From the NCBI GenBank assembly GCA_963726715.1, contig CAVSDF010000010.1, positions 124,001 through 188,000 of the forward strand: a stretch of 64,000 bases of DNA, in the 5' to 3' direction. A program made the translations under genes and the position numbers. Below the pieces are notes generated by a model, which did no database searches, was not told the origin of the DNA, and was given only the letters and a program-made list of their open reading frames with translations. Position 1 is the stretch's first letter. Each line of letters opens with the position of its first letter. Shown here piece by piece: positions 28,053 through 37,025 of this stretch. The DNA comes from CAVSDF01 sp963726715 (GTDB taxonomy: Bacteria; Bacteroidota; Rhodothermia; Rhodothermales; BA12).

Positions 28053-28073
28053 CGCGTCGATGTGCAGCGGCGC

Positions 28074-28538
28074 TCAGAGGGCGGCGCGGACGGCGTCGAA
28101 GTCGGGCATCATGCCAGCGTTGTCGAGCACCTCGGCGGATGCGATCGTGCCGTCGGCGCCCACGACGAAGGCGGCGCGCTTGGAGATGCGGTCGAACTTC
28201 ATCGGCGTGAAGTCGTGGTCGTACTTGGCGCCGTAGGACGCGCTGACGGCGCCGTCGTGGTCGCTGAGGAGCGGGAAGGAGAAGCCGTTGGCCTTGCGAA
28301 ATTCGGCGAGCGCGAACGGCGAATCGGTCGAGATGCCGACGACGGTGGCGCCTGCACTCTCATACGGCGCGAAGTCGTTGTTGACGTCGTTGAGCTCCGT
28401 CGTGCAGACGCTCGTGAAGGCGCCGGGGAAGAACAGCAGCACAACCGGCCCGTCGCGGTGCTCCGAGAGCGTCCACGGCTTGGTGTCGTGCGTGTAGAGG
28501 GTGAAGTCGGGGGCGGCGTCGCCGGTCGAGAGAGCCAT
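28074..28538 (-). CDS. Peroxiredoxin, single-cysteine (AhpC/TSA family)
   Basis: 154 residues. The thioredoxin-fold peroxiredoxin motif LLFFPGAFTSVCTTELNDVN carries the peroxidatic Cys (P-x3-T-x2-C). It begins GDAAPDFTLYTHDTKPWTLS, and GISTDSPFALAEFRKAN and FPLLSDHDGAVSASYG follow. No other cysteine is present, so it must use an external thiol for recycling, like AhpE or 1-Cys Prx. It reduces hydrogen peroxide or organic peroxides in the cytoplasm. The ATG at 28538 is chosen because the family N-terminus starts there. Confidence 0.92.
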   Translation of the reverse strand: MALSTGDAAPDFTLYTHDTKPWTLSEHRDGPVVLLFFPGAFTSVCTTELNDVNNDFAPYESAGATVVGISTDSPFALAEFRKANGFSFPLLSDHDGAVSASYGAKYDHDFTPMKFDRISKRAAFVVGADGTIASAEVLDNAGMMPDFDAVRAAL

Positions 28539-28560
28539 CGGGCGGGGTGGGGATTGGGTG

Positions 28561-28586
28561 AAAAAGACCGAACGGGCAGTGCCCGT
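28561..28586 (-). terminator. Terminator after the LolC/E-like gene
   Basis: On the minus strand ACGGGC-ACT-GCCCGT is followed by TCGGTCTTTTTC, right after the permease stop. It separates that gene from the peroxiredoxin gene. Confidence 0.6.
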
Positions 28587-29869
28587 CAGCGGAAGCGGAG
28601 CACACGAACGGGGTCGAGGCGCGCCGCCACGCGGGCCGGGACGTACGCCGCGACGAGGCAAAGGATCAGCGCGACCGCGACGACGATGCCGATGTCGGTC
28701 GCCCGAAGCTCGACCGGGGCGCGGTCGAGGAAGTACGCCTCAGCAGGCAATCGCACGAGCGCCCACCGCGTCTGCGCCTCCGCGAGGCCGACCGCGAGCG
28801 CCGCCCCGATGGCGCACCCGAGCAGTCCGATGGCGAGGCCCAGGCCCACGAAGAGCCGCCGCACCTGCCGCGCCGTCGCGCCCATCGAGCGCAGGATGGC
28901 CAGATCGCCCGTCTTTTCGAGGATCATCATCAGCAGAATCCCGACGAGGTTGAAGGCGGCGACGATGACGATGATCGTCAGCACGAGCGGCACGACGCTC
29001 TCCTGCAACTGCACCCACGCGAACAGGCTCGAATACACCTCGTAGATCGAGCGCGCGAGCACTGGCGGCCCAATCTCGTTCTCGATGCGACGAGCCATCG
29101 CCGTCGCCGAGTCGGGCGTGGCGAGGGTGAGGTCGTAGCGGCTCGTCTCACCATCGGCGAGGCCGAGCAGGCGCCGGGCATCGCCGATGGAGGCGAAGAC
29201 GTAGAGGTCGTCGAAGTTGGCGAGGCTCGTCTCGAAGACGCCCGCGACGCGGAACGTCCGCAGCACCGGACCCCCACCGCCGAAGCCGCCAAATCCAACC
29301 GATCCCCCGCCCTGCCCCGTCTCCGGCAGCGTGATGAGCGTGATCGTACCGCCCGCGGCCACGCCGAGCCGCCGAGCGAGCGTCGCCCCGACGACCACCC
29401 CGGCGCGCGGCGCGGTGCTGTCGCCAGCCGCCGCCGCAGGCACATCGAGCGAGAACGTGCGCGGGACCACCGTCGAGGCGACGTACGGAGGCAGCGTCTC
29501 GACGCCCCACAGCGACACGCCCTCGATCTGAGCCGCCGACGTCCGCGCGAGCACGAAGTCGACGACCGACGGCGCAACCGACACCACGCCCGGCAGCCTC
29601 GCCAGACGCGCCGCATCGACGACACCGGGCGGAAGAGGCGCGTCGCGGAAGTTCTCGACCTGCACGTGCGCGCCGAAGCCGACGATCTTGCGGCTGATCT
29701 CCGTCGAGAACCCGCGCACGATGGCGAGGGCCAGCACGAGAGACGCCACGCCAACGGCCACGCCGCCGACGGCGACCACGAGCACGAAGCGCAGGAACCG
29801 CTGACTGCCCGCCACGCCGCGCGGCCCTCGGAGGTAGCGGCGCACGACGAAGCGCTCGAATCGAAACAC
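28586..29869 (-). CDS. Lipoprotein-releasing ABC permease, LolC/LolE (FtsX) family
   Basis: 427 residues from a GTG at 29869. One N-terminal helix (FVLVVAVGGVAVGVASLVLA, about 25-48), a large periplasmic MacB-like domain (50-280), then three C-terminal helices. The FtsX region has VVPLVLTIIVIVAAFNLVGI and MMILEKTGDLAILRSMGATA, the coupling-helix motif contacting the ATPase. LolCDE extracts outer-membrane lipoproteins for LolA. The partner ATPase LolD is not adjacent, so it could also be another MacB-type exporter subunit. A hairpin with a T-tract ends the gene. Confidence 0.88.
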   Translation of the reverse strand: MFRFERFVVRRYLRGPRGVAGSQRFLRFVLVVAVGGVAVGVASLVLALAIVRGFSTEISRKIVGFGAHVQVENFRDAPLPPGVVDAARLARLPGVVSVAPSVVDFVLARTSAAQIEGVSLWGVETLPPYVASTVVPRTFSLDVPAAAAGDSTAPRAGVVVGATLARRLGVAAGGTITLITLPETGQGGGSVGFGGFGGGGPVLRTFRVAGVFETSLANFDDLYVFASIGDARRLLGLADGETSRYDLTLATPDSATAMARRIENEIGPPVLARSIYEVYSSLFAWVQLQESVVPLVLTIIVIVAAFNLVGILLMMILEKTGDLAILRSMGATARQVRRLFVGLGLAIGLLGCAIGAALAVGLAEAQTRWALVRLPAEAYFLDRAPVELRATDIGIVVAVALILCLVAAYVPARVAARLDPVRVLRFR

Positions 29870-29924
29870 AGGCGGGAGGCAGCGAAAAGGCGGAAGGCGC
29901 GGGCAGACCCCGCGCAAACGAACG

Positions 29925-29956
29925 AGGCGCGGCGCTCCCGAAGGAACGCCGCGCCT
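29925..29956 (-). terminator. Strong hairpin downstream of the caspase lipoprotein gene
   Basis: Arms AGGCGCGGCG and CGCCGCGCCT (10 bp, perfect) with a 12-nt loop. A second hairpin, CCTCCCC...GGGGAGG, lies at 30033-30056. Both fall in the 239-nt gap after the caspase stop; no gene is seen in that gap. Confidence 0.5.
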
Positions 29957-30108
29957 GACTGTACGCCGGAGCGGGCGGTGGCGATTCCCCCTCCGTCCCT
30001 TCGCTTCACGGTCCCCTTCGGGGTTCGGGACACCTCCCCACGTGTCGTGGGGGAGGACCGCCGCGGAGGCCGTGCAGGTGGTCGCGGCACGAGAGGGAGT
30101 GCAGTGGC

Positions 30109-31902
30109 TCAGCGCATCCCGAAGAAGCGTCCGAGCGTCTGCGTGCCGGCGCGGCCCTCGATCTGCGGCGTCTGCACGCTCGGCGTGGGCAGCGAGCGTC
30201 CGTAGGAGACGGTTGCCGTGCGCACACCCGCCATCAGATCGTCGAGCGTCGTCTGCGGGGTCGCGGCCATGATCGCCTTGTAGAGGAAGTGCGTGAAGAC
30301 ACTCGTCGGCGGGGTGTCGGGCCAGTTGCCGCCTGCGGACGCAGTTTCGCTCGACGCGGCGGCCGAGAGGAGCAGGTGACGCGAACCGGGCGAGGCGTTG
30401 ATCGAGCCGTCGGCTCCAGCCATCGCGGCGGCGGTGCCGCCGAGGTCGCTGCCGCCCATCATGAACGCTTCGGGCACCTCGACGAGCGCCTCCTGCGCGG
30501 GCGTGAGGGCCTTGGAGATCGTCTGGCTCGAACCGTCGTCGCGCACCGCTGTGCCGCTGTGGCACGAGTCGAGGATGAAGGCGATCTTGCCCGCGCGCAG
30601 GCCATCGGCGAGGGCGCCGAGTTCGTCGTCGATGATCTCCGTCACGCCGCCGCGGCGCGAGTAGACGGCGAGCGTCTCGTCCTTGCCATCCGGCTCGTCG
30701 TCGGCGACGAGGATGTTGTCGGTCTGTCCGCCGTGGCCGGAGTAGTAGAAGAGCGCGGTGCCATCCGGCCCGGCCTGCCCGAGGTGGCGCGTGATGGCCT
30801 GCATGATGTTCTCACGCGTGGCGTCTTTTTCGGTGATGACGATGACGTTGGCCGCCGTGAAGCCGAGACGCTCGACGAGCGCCCGCTTCATCAGGTTGGC
30901 GTCGTTGACCGAGGTCGGCAGGTCGTTGAGGCCCGGCGGGTTGTCGCCGATGCCGACGACGACGGCGTACTTGCCCTTCGGATCCCCACCGCCGGTGTAG
31001 CGGCGCGCCCAGTCGGCGTCGGTGAAGGCGGTGAAGGGCATCGGCAATCCGCCCGCGGCCATCGTGAGCGAGAAGGCACCCATCGAGGTGCCGGCGGTCG
31101 TGAGAAGGACGGCGTACTCGCCCGTCTCGGTCGGCTCGAAGATGACGAGCGAGTTGAGGCCCTCGCCACTGTCGTCGTCGGCAGAGATCGGGGCGAACGA
31201 CGAGCCGCCGTTGGTGAGCCGACCGACGTACAGCATCGCGTCGAAGGCGGCGTCGGTGGTGAACGTGTACGCCTGGCCCGCCTGCCCGGTGAAGGTGAAC
31301 AGCTCGACGGGGTTCTGGCCGAAGACCGGGTCGTTGGCGTCGAGCACGCCGCGAGCCGATTGTCCCGCGCCGATGGCGAGCGGACCGCTCGGGCGCGGCG
31401 GCGTCGGGGCGGGGCTTGGCGTGGCGCGGCCGCTCGTCAGCCGCAGCTGGTAAGCGCCGGTGCCGATCGTGGCCGATCCGGCGATGATCTCGTAGGTGGC
31501 CGTCGCGGGCAGCGTGACCGTGATGCGGGAGTTGAGGCCGTCGCCCCCGTCGTCGTCGGTGCCAATGGCGCGCTTGTCCGCCCCGCGGATCTCCATGTAG
31601 GCGTCGAAGGCGGTCGAGGTGAGATCGACCGTGATGCTCTCGCCCGCCTGGCCGCGGTAGTAGTACCGGTCGTAGTACGTCTGATCGCTGAAGCGTTCGT
31701 CGCTCGCGGCGAGCGAGCCGGTCATCGGCGCACCGGAGGTGAGGTAGAGCTCCGTCGAGAACATCGCGGCGGTCGCGGCGAGCTTCGACGTCGGGAGGAC
31801 GGAGCGCTTGGGCTGCGCGGCGGGCTTGTCGACGCGCACGCCAGGCGTGCAGGCGGCAAGGCCGACTGACGCGGCGAGGACGGTAGCGAGGAGGTGTCGC
31901 AT
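30109..31902 (-). CDS. Caspase-like (C14/metacaspase) lipoprotein with two PPC-type domains
   Basis: 597 residues. Lipoprotein signal MRHLLATVLAASVGLAACTP. Two beta-sandwich domains like bacterial pre-peptidase C-terminal domains span about 75-175 (YYYRGQAGESITVDLTSTAF, DDDGGDGLNSRITV) and 185-300 (FTFTGQAGQAYTFTTDAAFD, DDDSGEGLNSLVIF). The C14 protease domain follows (about 320-590) with the catalytic His near 390 in LFYYSGHGGQTDN and Cys near 446 in FILDSCHSGTA. It is thus a surface- or periplasm-facing Arg/Lys-type cysteine protease candidate. It is the last gene of an ECF sigma / one-TM protein / caspase set, and a second caspase is divergent. Target unknown. Confidence 0.9.
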   Translation of the reverse strand: MRHLLATVLAASVGLAACTPGVRVDKPAAQPKRSVLPTSKLAATAAMFSTELYLTSGAPMTGSLAASDERFSDQTYYDRYYYRGQAGESITVDLTSTAFDAYMEIRGADKRAIGTDDDGGDGLNSRITVTLPATATYEIIAGSATIGTGAYQLRLTSGRATPSPAPTPPRPSGPLAIGAGQSARGVLDANDPVFGQNPVELFTFTGQAGQAYTFTTDAAFDAMLYVGRLTNGGSSFAPISADDDSGEGLNSLVIFEPTETGEYAVLLTTAGTSMGAFSLTMAAGGLPMPFTAFTDADWARRYTGGGDPKGKYAVVVGIGDNPPGLNDLPTSVNDANLMKRALVERLGFTAANVIVITEKDATRENIMQAITRHLGQAGPDGTALFYYSGHGGQTDNILVADDEPDGKDETLAVYSRRGGVTEIIDDELGALADGLRAGKIAFILDSCHSGTAVRDDGSSQTISKALTPAQEALVEVPEAFMMGGSDLGGTAAAMAGADGSINASPGSRHLLLSAAASSETASAGGNWPDTPPTSVFTHFLYKAIMAATPQTTLDDLMAGVRTATVSYGRSLPTPSVQTPQIEGRAGTQTLGRFFGMR

Positions 31903-31942
31903 GATGAGGTGAGGGGTGGAGGGGTGAAGTGTGGAGGAGAGG

Positions 31943-32635
31943 TCAGCGGGCGCGGTAGGCGCGGGCACTGTCGGGCTGGCCGGTCGCGTCGAAGGCGGCG
32001 CCGAGCAGGGCGGCGAGGCGGTCGGCAGAGAGCGAGGGGTCGAGCGGACGACCGGAGATCGCCTCGAAGGCGGCTGCATCGGCGTAGGCGCGCCGGACGG
32101 TGGAAATCGCCGCCGCCGCTCCGAGCGTGTCCGATGCTGGCGCCGCTGCGAGGGCGCCGAGCCGCGCGATGGCCGCCTGCGTCGCCTCGGCGGGCGCTGC
32201 GGGGACGGCGTCGAACGTCGGCAGCGGCGTCTGCGATTTCAGGTCGCCCGTGGTCTCGGCGGAGGCCTTGCCTTCCACCGGCACGTTCGAGGGGCGCAGC
32301 ACGACCGTCGAGGCGAAGACGAGGAGCGCGAGGCCAGCGGCGACGGCGATGCCGCGGCGCCACCGGCTCACCTGGCTGCGGCGGTGCGCGTGGGCGGGCG
32401 CCGTCGTTCCGTGCGCGCCGTGTGCCACCGGGGGCCGGTCGGCGGTGCGCGCGGGGTGCGCGGCGGCGGCGAGGTCGGCGAGCGGTCGCAGGCGGGCGGT
32501 CGTCAGGCCGAGGGCGAGGAGGTCGGCATCGACGGTCGCATCGTCGAGGCGGGCGATGAGCGGCGCTTCGTCGAGGGCGTCGAGGCGCTCGGCGAGCCGG
32601 TCGAGGGCGGCGCGGTCAGGGGAGGAAGGAGACAT
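31943..32635 (-). CDS. One-TM membrane protein, putative anti-sigma factor
   Basis: 230 residues. The N-terminal cytoplasmic part (about 1-95) is rich in Ala, Asp and Leu and contains ALDRLAERLDALDEAPLIA. One transmembrane helix lies near 95-118 (GIAVAAGLALLVFASTVVL), and an extracytoplasmic tail of about 110 residues ends QPDSARAYRAR. I recognise no zinc-binding ZAS motif. Position between an ECF sigma gene and a caspase lipoprotein gene on the same strand, plus topology, suggests an anti-sigma factor or sensor; this is inference. It is 40 nt upstream of the caspase start. Confidence 0.55.
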   Translation of the reverse strand: MSPSSPDRAALDRLAERLDALDEAPLIARLDDATVDADLLALGLTTARLRPLADLAAAAHPARTADRPPVAHGAHGTTAPAHAHRRSQVSRWRRGIAVAAGLALLVFASTVVLRPSNVPVEGKASAETTGDLKSQTPLPTFDAVPAAPAEATQAAIARLGALAAAPASDTLGAAAAISTVRRAYADAAAFEAISGRPLDPSLSADRLAALLGAAFDATGQPDSARAYRAR

Positions 32636-32814
32636 GGGAAGCAGGGATGCGCGCGGCGGGTGGCCAGCGGAGAGGTCAGGCGGCGGGGTGCGGAATGCGG
32701 TTGGCGCCGCATCGGGCCTTTTTGGATGCGTTCGACGCATCGCCGGAGCGTTTGGGAGCCGTGTCGTCGAGGCGGTGAGGACACGGCGGAAGCGGTCGCT
32801 TTGGCTTGACCACC

Positions 32815-33450
32815 TCACACCTCAGATCCGGCATCGAGGTCGTCGCGGAGAGCGGCGACGCGGCGGTCGAGGCGTTTCTTGGCGCTGTAGACGTTGGAGG
32901 CGGTGCAGCCGAGCAGGTCGGCGAGGTCGGCGGGTTTGAGCTCGGGGTCGTCGAAGAGGAGATCGGTCATCGACACGAGGAGAGCGTCGTCGGCGACGAG
33001 GGCGCGGATCTGGTCGCGGAGGTGGCCGCTGCCATCGGGGCCGGGCGTCGAGACGCGGCGGGCGACCGGAGCCTCGTCGGAGACGTAGCGCCCGAACCGC
33101 GCGGTGCCGTCGAGGCGCTGCTGCCGGTCGAGGAAGTTGCTCGCCTTGGAACGGATGACGCCGCAGAGGAAGACGAACAGGTCGAGGCCGTCGGGGTGGA
33201 CGCGGTGGCCGGTCAGGTAGTCCGTCACCGCCTCGTGGACGAGGTCGTACGGCTCCGGCGCCCCGGAGAAGCGCCCGATCGAGCGCCGGTGGAGGCGCCC
33301 GGCGTAGAGCAGGAGCCGCGGAGAGAGGGTCAGCCATTGCGCCTCGATGGAGGCCGGGTCGGGGGAGGCCGTTTCGGGGGCGAGCGGGCCGGGCGGCGGA
33401 GGAGAGACCACGGGATCGGAGAGCAACCCGGCTGCGCGGCCCCGCTCCAT
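32815..33450 (-). CDS. ECF-type RNA polymerase sigma factor
   Basis: About 211 residues from ATG 33450; ATG 33561 is an in-frame alternative with an unusual 37-residue extension. Sigma region 2 reads DLVHEAVTDYLTGH and DLFVFLCGVIRSKASNFL. Region 4 contains LKPADLADLLGCTASNVYSAKKRL, a clear helix-turn-helix for the -35 element. The region-2 HRRSIGRFSGAPEPYDLVHEA segment resembles sigma factors of large Bacteroidota ECF families. It is followed on the same strand by a one-TM protein and a caspase lipoprotein, and is divergent from a second caspase gene. It probably controls both, which is inference from the layout. Confidence 0.85.
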   Translation of the reverse strand: MERGRAAGLLSDPVVSPPPPGPLAPETASPDPASIEAQWLTLSPRLLLYAGRLHRRSIGRFSGAPEPYDLVHEAVTDYLTGHRVHPDGLDLFVFLCGVIRSKASNFLDRQQRLDGTARFGRYVSDEAPVARRVSTPGPDGSGHLRDQIRALVADDALLVSMTDLLFDDPELKPADLADLLGCTASNVYSAKKRLDRRVAALRDDLDAGSEV

Positions 33451-33572
33451 GTGGAACGACGGGTGGGCGCGGCAGAGCGGACGATTGGTCGGCGCGCGGC
33501 GAAACACAGCCACGCGCGACGAATGCGGGATCGAAAGGGACGACGAAGGGGCGATGAACATCCGCCCGTAAC

Positions 33573-33580
33573 CGAAAGTA
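33573..33580 (-). promoter_or_regulatory. -7-like element TACTTTCG for the sigma-factor gene
   Basis: TACTTTCG on the minus strand in the 222-nt divergent region. It lies only 11 nt before ATG 33561, which favours the later ATG 33450 as start. Confidence 0.45.
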
Positions 33581-33672
33581 GCGGCCCGCGCGCCTACGCG
33601 CCATCCCCCTTTCTGGCGATACGCCCTGGTTTTTCCAGACGTTGACCCGGTCTGACCGGCAAACTCCCTCCG

Positions 33673-35976
33673 ATGCCCTCCCTCCCGACGATGCCTCCCC
33701 TGCCCACGCCTCCCCGTCGCGCCCCAGAACGCACGTTCGCCGTGCAGCGCGGCATCCGCGCGCTCGCCGTCGTGGCGATGGCGTTCGGCGCGACGCTCGG
33801 TGCCGGTGAGGCGGCGGCGCAGACGCGGCGGGCGCTCCTGATCGGCATCTCGGCGTACACCGCGCCCGCAACCGGCGCCCCCGTGCGGCCCATCCGCAAC
33901 CTCGCCGGACCGGTCAACGACGTCGCCGCGATGCGCGGCCTGCTCGTCGCCCGCCACGGATTCGACGCGGCCGACATCCGCGAGATCACCAACGGCGCCG
34001 CCACCCGAGCCGCCATCCTCGCCGCCCTCGACAGCCTCGGGCACACCGCGCAGCCCGGCGACGATGTCGTCGTCTTCTACGCCGGTCACGGCTCGCAGGT
34101 GCGCAACGAGGCCTCGACCGAGGCCGACGGACTCGACGAGACCCTCGTCCCGGCCGACGCCCCGAGCGGCGTGCCCGACGTGCGCGACAAGGAGCTGCGC
34201 GTCCGCTTCGCCGCCATCGCCGCCCGCGGCGCCCGCCTCACCGTCGTCGTCGACGCGTGCCACAGCGGCTCCATCGCCCGCGGCGTCGTCCTCGGCGCCA
34301 CCCGCTACGCCGACCCATCGACGGATGCCATAACGGACGCCAGCATCGGACCGACGCCCGAGTCGATGGCGGGCGTGCTCGTGCTGAGTGCTGCGCAGGA
34401 TGTCGAGTTGGCGCAGGAGATCACCCCACCCGGCCGCTCGCCCGTCGGCGCCTTCACCGACGCGCTCGTGGCCGCCCTCGCCGAAGCGCCCGAGGGCGAG
34501 GCGGTGTCGGTGGCGTTTGCGCGGGCGCGGGCGCGGATGAAGGCCCTCGGCATCGCGCAGGAACCGGTGCTCTCGGGCGATCTGGCGCGGCGCGGCGCCC
34601 CGCTCTTCGGCGCGCCCAAGGCCACCGGGGAAGGCGAGGCGCTCGTCCTGCCCGTCTCGCGCGTCGGGCGCGGCGTGGCGGAGGTCGAAGGCGGCCTCGC
34701 CGTCGGCCTGACCGTCGGTTCGCGTCTGCGCTGCACCGCGGTTGGCGCTTCCGGAGACGGCGTCGAAGTGACGGTCACCGCAGCGCTCGGCCTCGGGCGC
34801 AGCCGCGTGAGCGTGCCCGACGGCGCGCGCGTGGCGCCCGGCGACGCCTGCCGCGTGGCGAGCCTCGCCCCCGCCGCCGACGTCGCGCTCCGCCTCTGGA
34901 CGTCGGCGCCGCTCCCGAGCGCCGAGCGCGCCCGCCTCGACGGCCTCGACTCGCTCCTGAAAGCCATCCCGCGCGCCCGCCGCGTCCGCGACCCCATCGC
35001 CACCCCGCCGACGCACCTCGTCTGGTGGAGCGGGCGCGAGTGGCTGCTGCGCCGCGGTGGCGCCCGCCCGCAGGCGATCCGCCTCGACGCCCGCGGCATC
35101 CGCAGCGCGTGCAGCGACGCGGGCGACTGCGACCTCTACGCCATCGGCGCCCTGGCCCCCGACGTGCGCGCCGCCCTCGTCGCCGCCGTCGGCGCCCTGC
35201 CCGTCGCCTTCACCGCCGATCTCGCCGACGCCGATTACGTCCTCGACACCGACGGCGTCCGCGCCTCGTGGGTCCGCGCCGCAGGGGGCGACGGCGCGCT
35301 CGTGCCGCAGCGCACCGACGCCGTCGTTGCCCGCCGCGCGCCCGATGCCTCCGCCCTCGCCGACCAGGCGGCAGGCCTCGCGCGCGTCTGGGCGTGGCAC
35401 CGCCTCGCCTCGCCCGCGAGCGGCGCCGACGCCTTCCCGTACCGCCTGAGCGCATGGGAGGACACCCGGACCGGCGCCCGCATCGCCGCCGGTGAGCCGC
35501 TGCGCGCGTCGTCGACGTACCGCGCCGTCTTCGAGTTGCCTCTCGCGCTCAAAGCCGAGGCCACCGCAGGCGCGACGTACCAGGCGCGCTACGTTTACCT
35601 CTTCGCCATCGACACGCACGGCAACGGCGACCTGCTCTTCCCGCTCGATGCCTTCGGCGGCGTCGAAAACCGCATCGCGGGCGGGGTCGGCGCTGCGCCA
35701 TCGTTCGCACTTCCGGCCGGGCGCGCCCAGTACCTCTTCGAGACCGGCGAGGCGGGCAGCCGTGACCTGCTCGTCGTGCTCACGACCGAAGAGCCGCTCC
35801 CCGATCCGTCGGTCCTCAGCTTCCGAGGCGTCCGCACGCGCCGCGCCGCGCCGGCGCAGACCTCACCGCTCGCCCGCCTCCTCTTCGGCGTCGGCGAAGC
35901 GGTGACGCGCTCGAACGGCGGCACCGTGCCCGCGACGTGGTCCGTGCAGCGCGTCGAGTTGTCGGTCGAGCGGTGA
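33673..35976 (+). CDS. Secreted caspase-like (C14) protease with long C-terminal region
   Basis: 767 residues. An N-terminal signal-like segment ends near GEAAAQ (about residue 50). The C14 domain (52-300) begins RRALLIGISAYTA, has catalytic His139 in FYAGHGSQVRNE and Cys196 in VVVDACHSGSIARG, and carries a VLSAAQDVELAQEI segment. About 460 residues follow with no family I recognise; they include a DUF4384-like stretch near 620-720 (YVYLFAIDTHGNGDLLFPLD), a fold often seen with caspases. The gene is divergent from the ECF sigma gene. A 13-mer copy lies in frame (TDAITDAS), close after the catalytic Cys. Confidence 0.88.
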   Translation: MPSLPTMPPLPTPPRRAPERTFAVQRGIRALAVVAMAFGATLGAGEAAAQTRRALLIGISAYTAPATGAPVRPIRNLAGPVNDVAAMRGLLVARHGFDAADIREITNGAATRAAILAALDSLGHTAQPGDDVVVFYAGHGSQVRNEASTEADGLDETLVPADAPSGVPDVRDKELRVRFAAIAARGARLTVVVDACHSGSIARGVVLGATRYADPSTDAITDASIGPTPESMAGVLVLSAAQDVELAQEITPPGRSPVGAFTDALVAALAEAPEGEAVSVAFARARARMKALGIAQEPVLSGDLARRGAPLFGAPKATGEGEALVLPVSRVGRGVAEVEGGLAVGLTVGSRLRCTAVGASGDGVEVTVTAALGLGRSRVSVPDGARVAPGDACRVASLAPAADVALRLWTSAPLPSAERARLDGLDSLLKAIPRARRVRDPIATPPTHLVWWSGREWLLRRGGARPQAIRLDARGIRSACSDAGDCDLYAIGALAPDVRAALVAAVGALPVAFTADLADADYVLDTDGVRASWVRAAGGDGALVPQRTDAVVARRAPDASALADQAAGLARVWAWHRLASPASGADAFPYRLSAWEDTRTGARIAAGEPLRASSTYRAVFELPLALKAEATAGATYQARYVYLFAIDTHGNGDLLFPLDAFGGVENRIAGGVGAAPSFALPAGRAQYLFETGEAGSRDLLVVLTTEEPLPDPSVLSFRGVRTRRAAPAQTSPLARLLFGVGEAVTRSNGGTVPATWSVQRVELSVER
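34324..34336 (-). repeat. Polar 13-mer copy 11 (CCGTTATGGCATC)
   Basis: Minus-strand copy inside the plus-strand caspase gene. Confidence 0.55.
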
Positions 35977-35994
35977 CAGCCGAGCGGTGACAGC
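35967..35994 (+). repeat. Exact 14-bp tandem duplication over the caspase stop codon
   Basis: CGAGCGGTGACAGC occurs twice in a row. The first copy contains the gene's TGA stop and the second repeats it just downstream. Confidence 0.8.
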
Positions 35995-36035
35995 GCCCCA
36001 CCTGGCAGGCCCAGGACTGACCTGGACAGGTTCGC

Positions 36036-36917
36036 TCACCGCCCGGTCGTTTCCATCGCCGCGAGCACGTCGAGGAGGGCGCGGAGCATCGCGGTTTGCT
36101 CGGTGCGGTGGCCGTGCTGGGCCTCGACGTTGACGTAGAGTTGGCCGCGGCGGGCGGCGAGGACCGAGAGCGAGCCGTCGTCGGTGACGCGGGCGTTGTC
36201 CTGCAAGACAGCGTTGAAGCCGCGCGCGGCGAGAGCGTCGAAGAGCGCGACGTCGGTGACGAAGAAGAAGTCGTCGGCGTCGCTGCCGGGGGCGATGTGG
36301 ACGCGCGCGGCGTCGGTCGCGTACTCGGCGCCGGGCAGGTAGGAGCGCGCCGAGTAGTTCGCCTCGGTGTTGTTGTGGAGCGTCACGACGACGCGGGCCG
36401 TGTCGAGGCCGGTGCGGGCGAGGAGCGTGTCGGCGAAGGCGCGGAAGGCCGACAGCGCCGCCGGACGCATCCCGCCGAAGCGCTCCATCGATGCCCGCGC
36501 ACCGGTATCGGTGAACATCCGGTTCGGGTCGATGATCGACGAATCGCCCGCGGCATCGCGGACCGTCAGCAGCCGCGCGCCGCTGTGGCGGATCTCGTAG
36601 AGCCGCACGCCCGGCGCCCCGCCCGAGGCGAGCAGGTCGAGCGCCGCCTCGACGGACGTGCTCTCGTCGTCGTGGACGTTCAGCATCACGACCGATCCAC
36701 GCCCTGCCCCCGCGATCGTCCCCTGCCCCACCTGCGGCGATGCCACGTGGCCGAGGAGTGCGATCGGAGTATTTTGGATTGCAATAACGGCACTCGATGT
36801 CGCCACCGCATCGACCGTCTCGACGCTCTGGCACGATGCGGCGCTGGTGGCCAGGCTGCCGGTGAGCGCGGCGAGGGCGACTGCGGCGGCGCGGAGGGTC
36901 CGTGCGTAGGTTTGCAT
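36036..36917 (-). CDS. Secreted protein of unknown function, possibly a metal-dependent amidohydrolase
   Basis: 293 residues from ATG 36917. A signal peptide of about 30 residues ends near SAASCQS and may be a lipoprotein signal. The mature part has VVMLNVHDDESTSVEAALDL, LYEIRHSGARLLTV, IIDPNRMFTDTGARAS, VVVTLHNNTEANYSA and LYVNVEAQHGHRTEQ. The spaced His/Asp/Glu clusters resemble zinc sites of aspartoacylase or carboxypeptidase-like enzymes, but I do not recognise the family with certainty. An in-frame 13-mer copy encodes part of AVIAIQNTP. It is convergent with the caspase gene and divergent from the DUF819 gene. Confidence 0.55.
   Translation of the reverse strand: MQTYARTLRAAAVALAALTGSLATSAASCQSVETVDAVATSSAVIAIQNTPIALLGHVASPQVGQGTIAGAGRGSVVMLNVHDDESTSVEAALDLLASGGAPGVRLYEIRHSGARLLTVRDAAGDSSIIDPNRMFTDTGARASMERFGGMRPAALSAFRAFADTLLARTGLDTARVVVTLHNNTEANYSARSYLPGAEYATDAARVHIAPGSDADDFFFVTDVALFDALAARGFNAVLQDNARVTDDGSLSVLAARRGQLYVNVEAQHGHRTEQTAMLRALLDVLAAMETTGR
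36778..36790 (-). repeat. Polar 13-mer copy 12 (CCGTTATTGCAAT)
   Basis: Exact consensus on the minus strand, in the N-terminal coding part of the secreted protein. I find no further copy up to 64 kb. Confidence 0.75.
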
Positions 36918-37025
36918 GGGAGCGGAGGGAGAACGGGCGTCGCATGTCAACGCACACCCGGACCGCTTCGCTTCCACCGCCTTCCGATTCTGCGCTCGCC
37001 GCGTCTCCTCCCCCCGCCCGCCCCG

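Noticed and set aside
32725..32741. GATGCG-TTCGA-CGCATC hairpin after the sigma gene as a terminator
   Set aside because: On the minus strand it is followed by A residues, not T, so it is not a canonical terminator for that gene.
32815..35619. A 934-codon minus-strand frame ending in the sigma factor
   Set aside because: Only the last 211 codons resemble a protein family; the rest is antisense to the second caspase gene.
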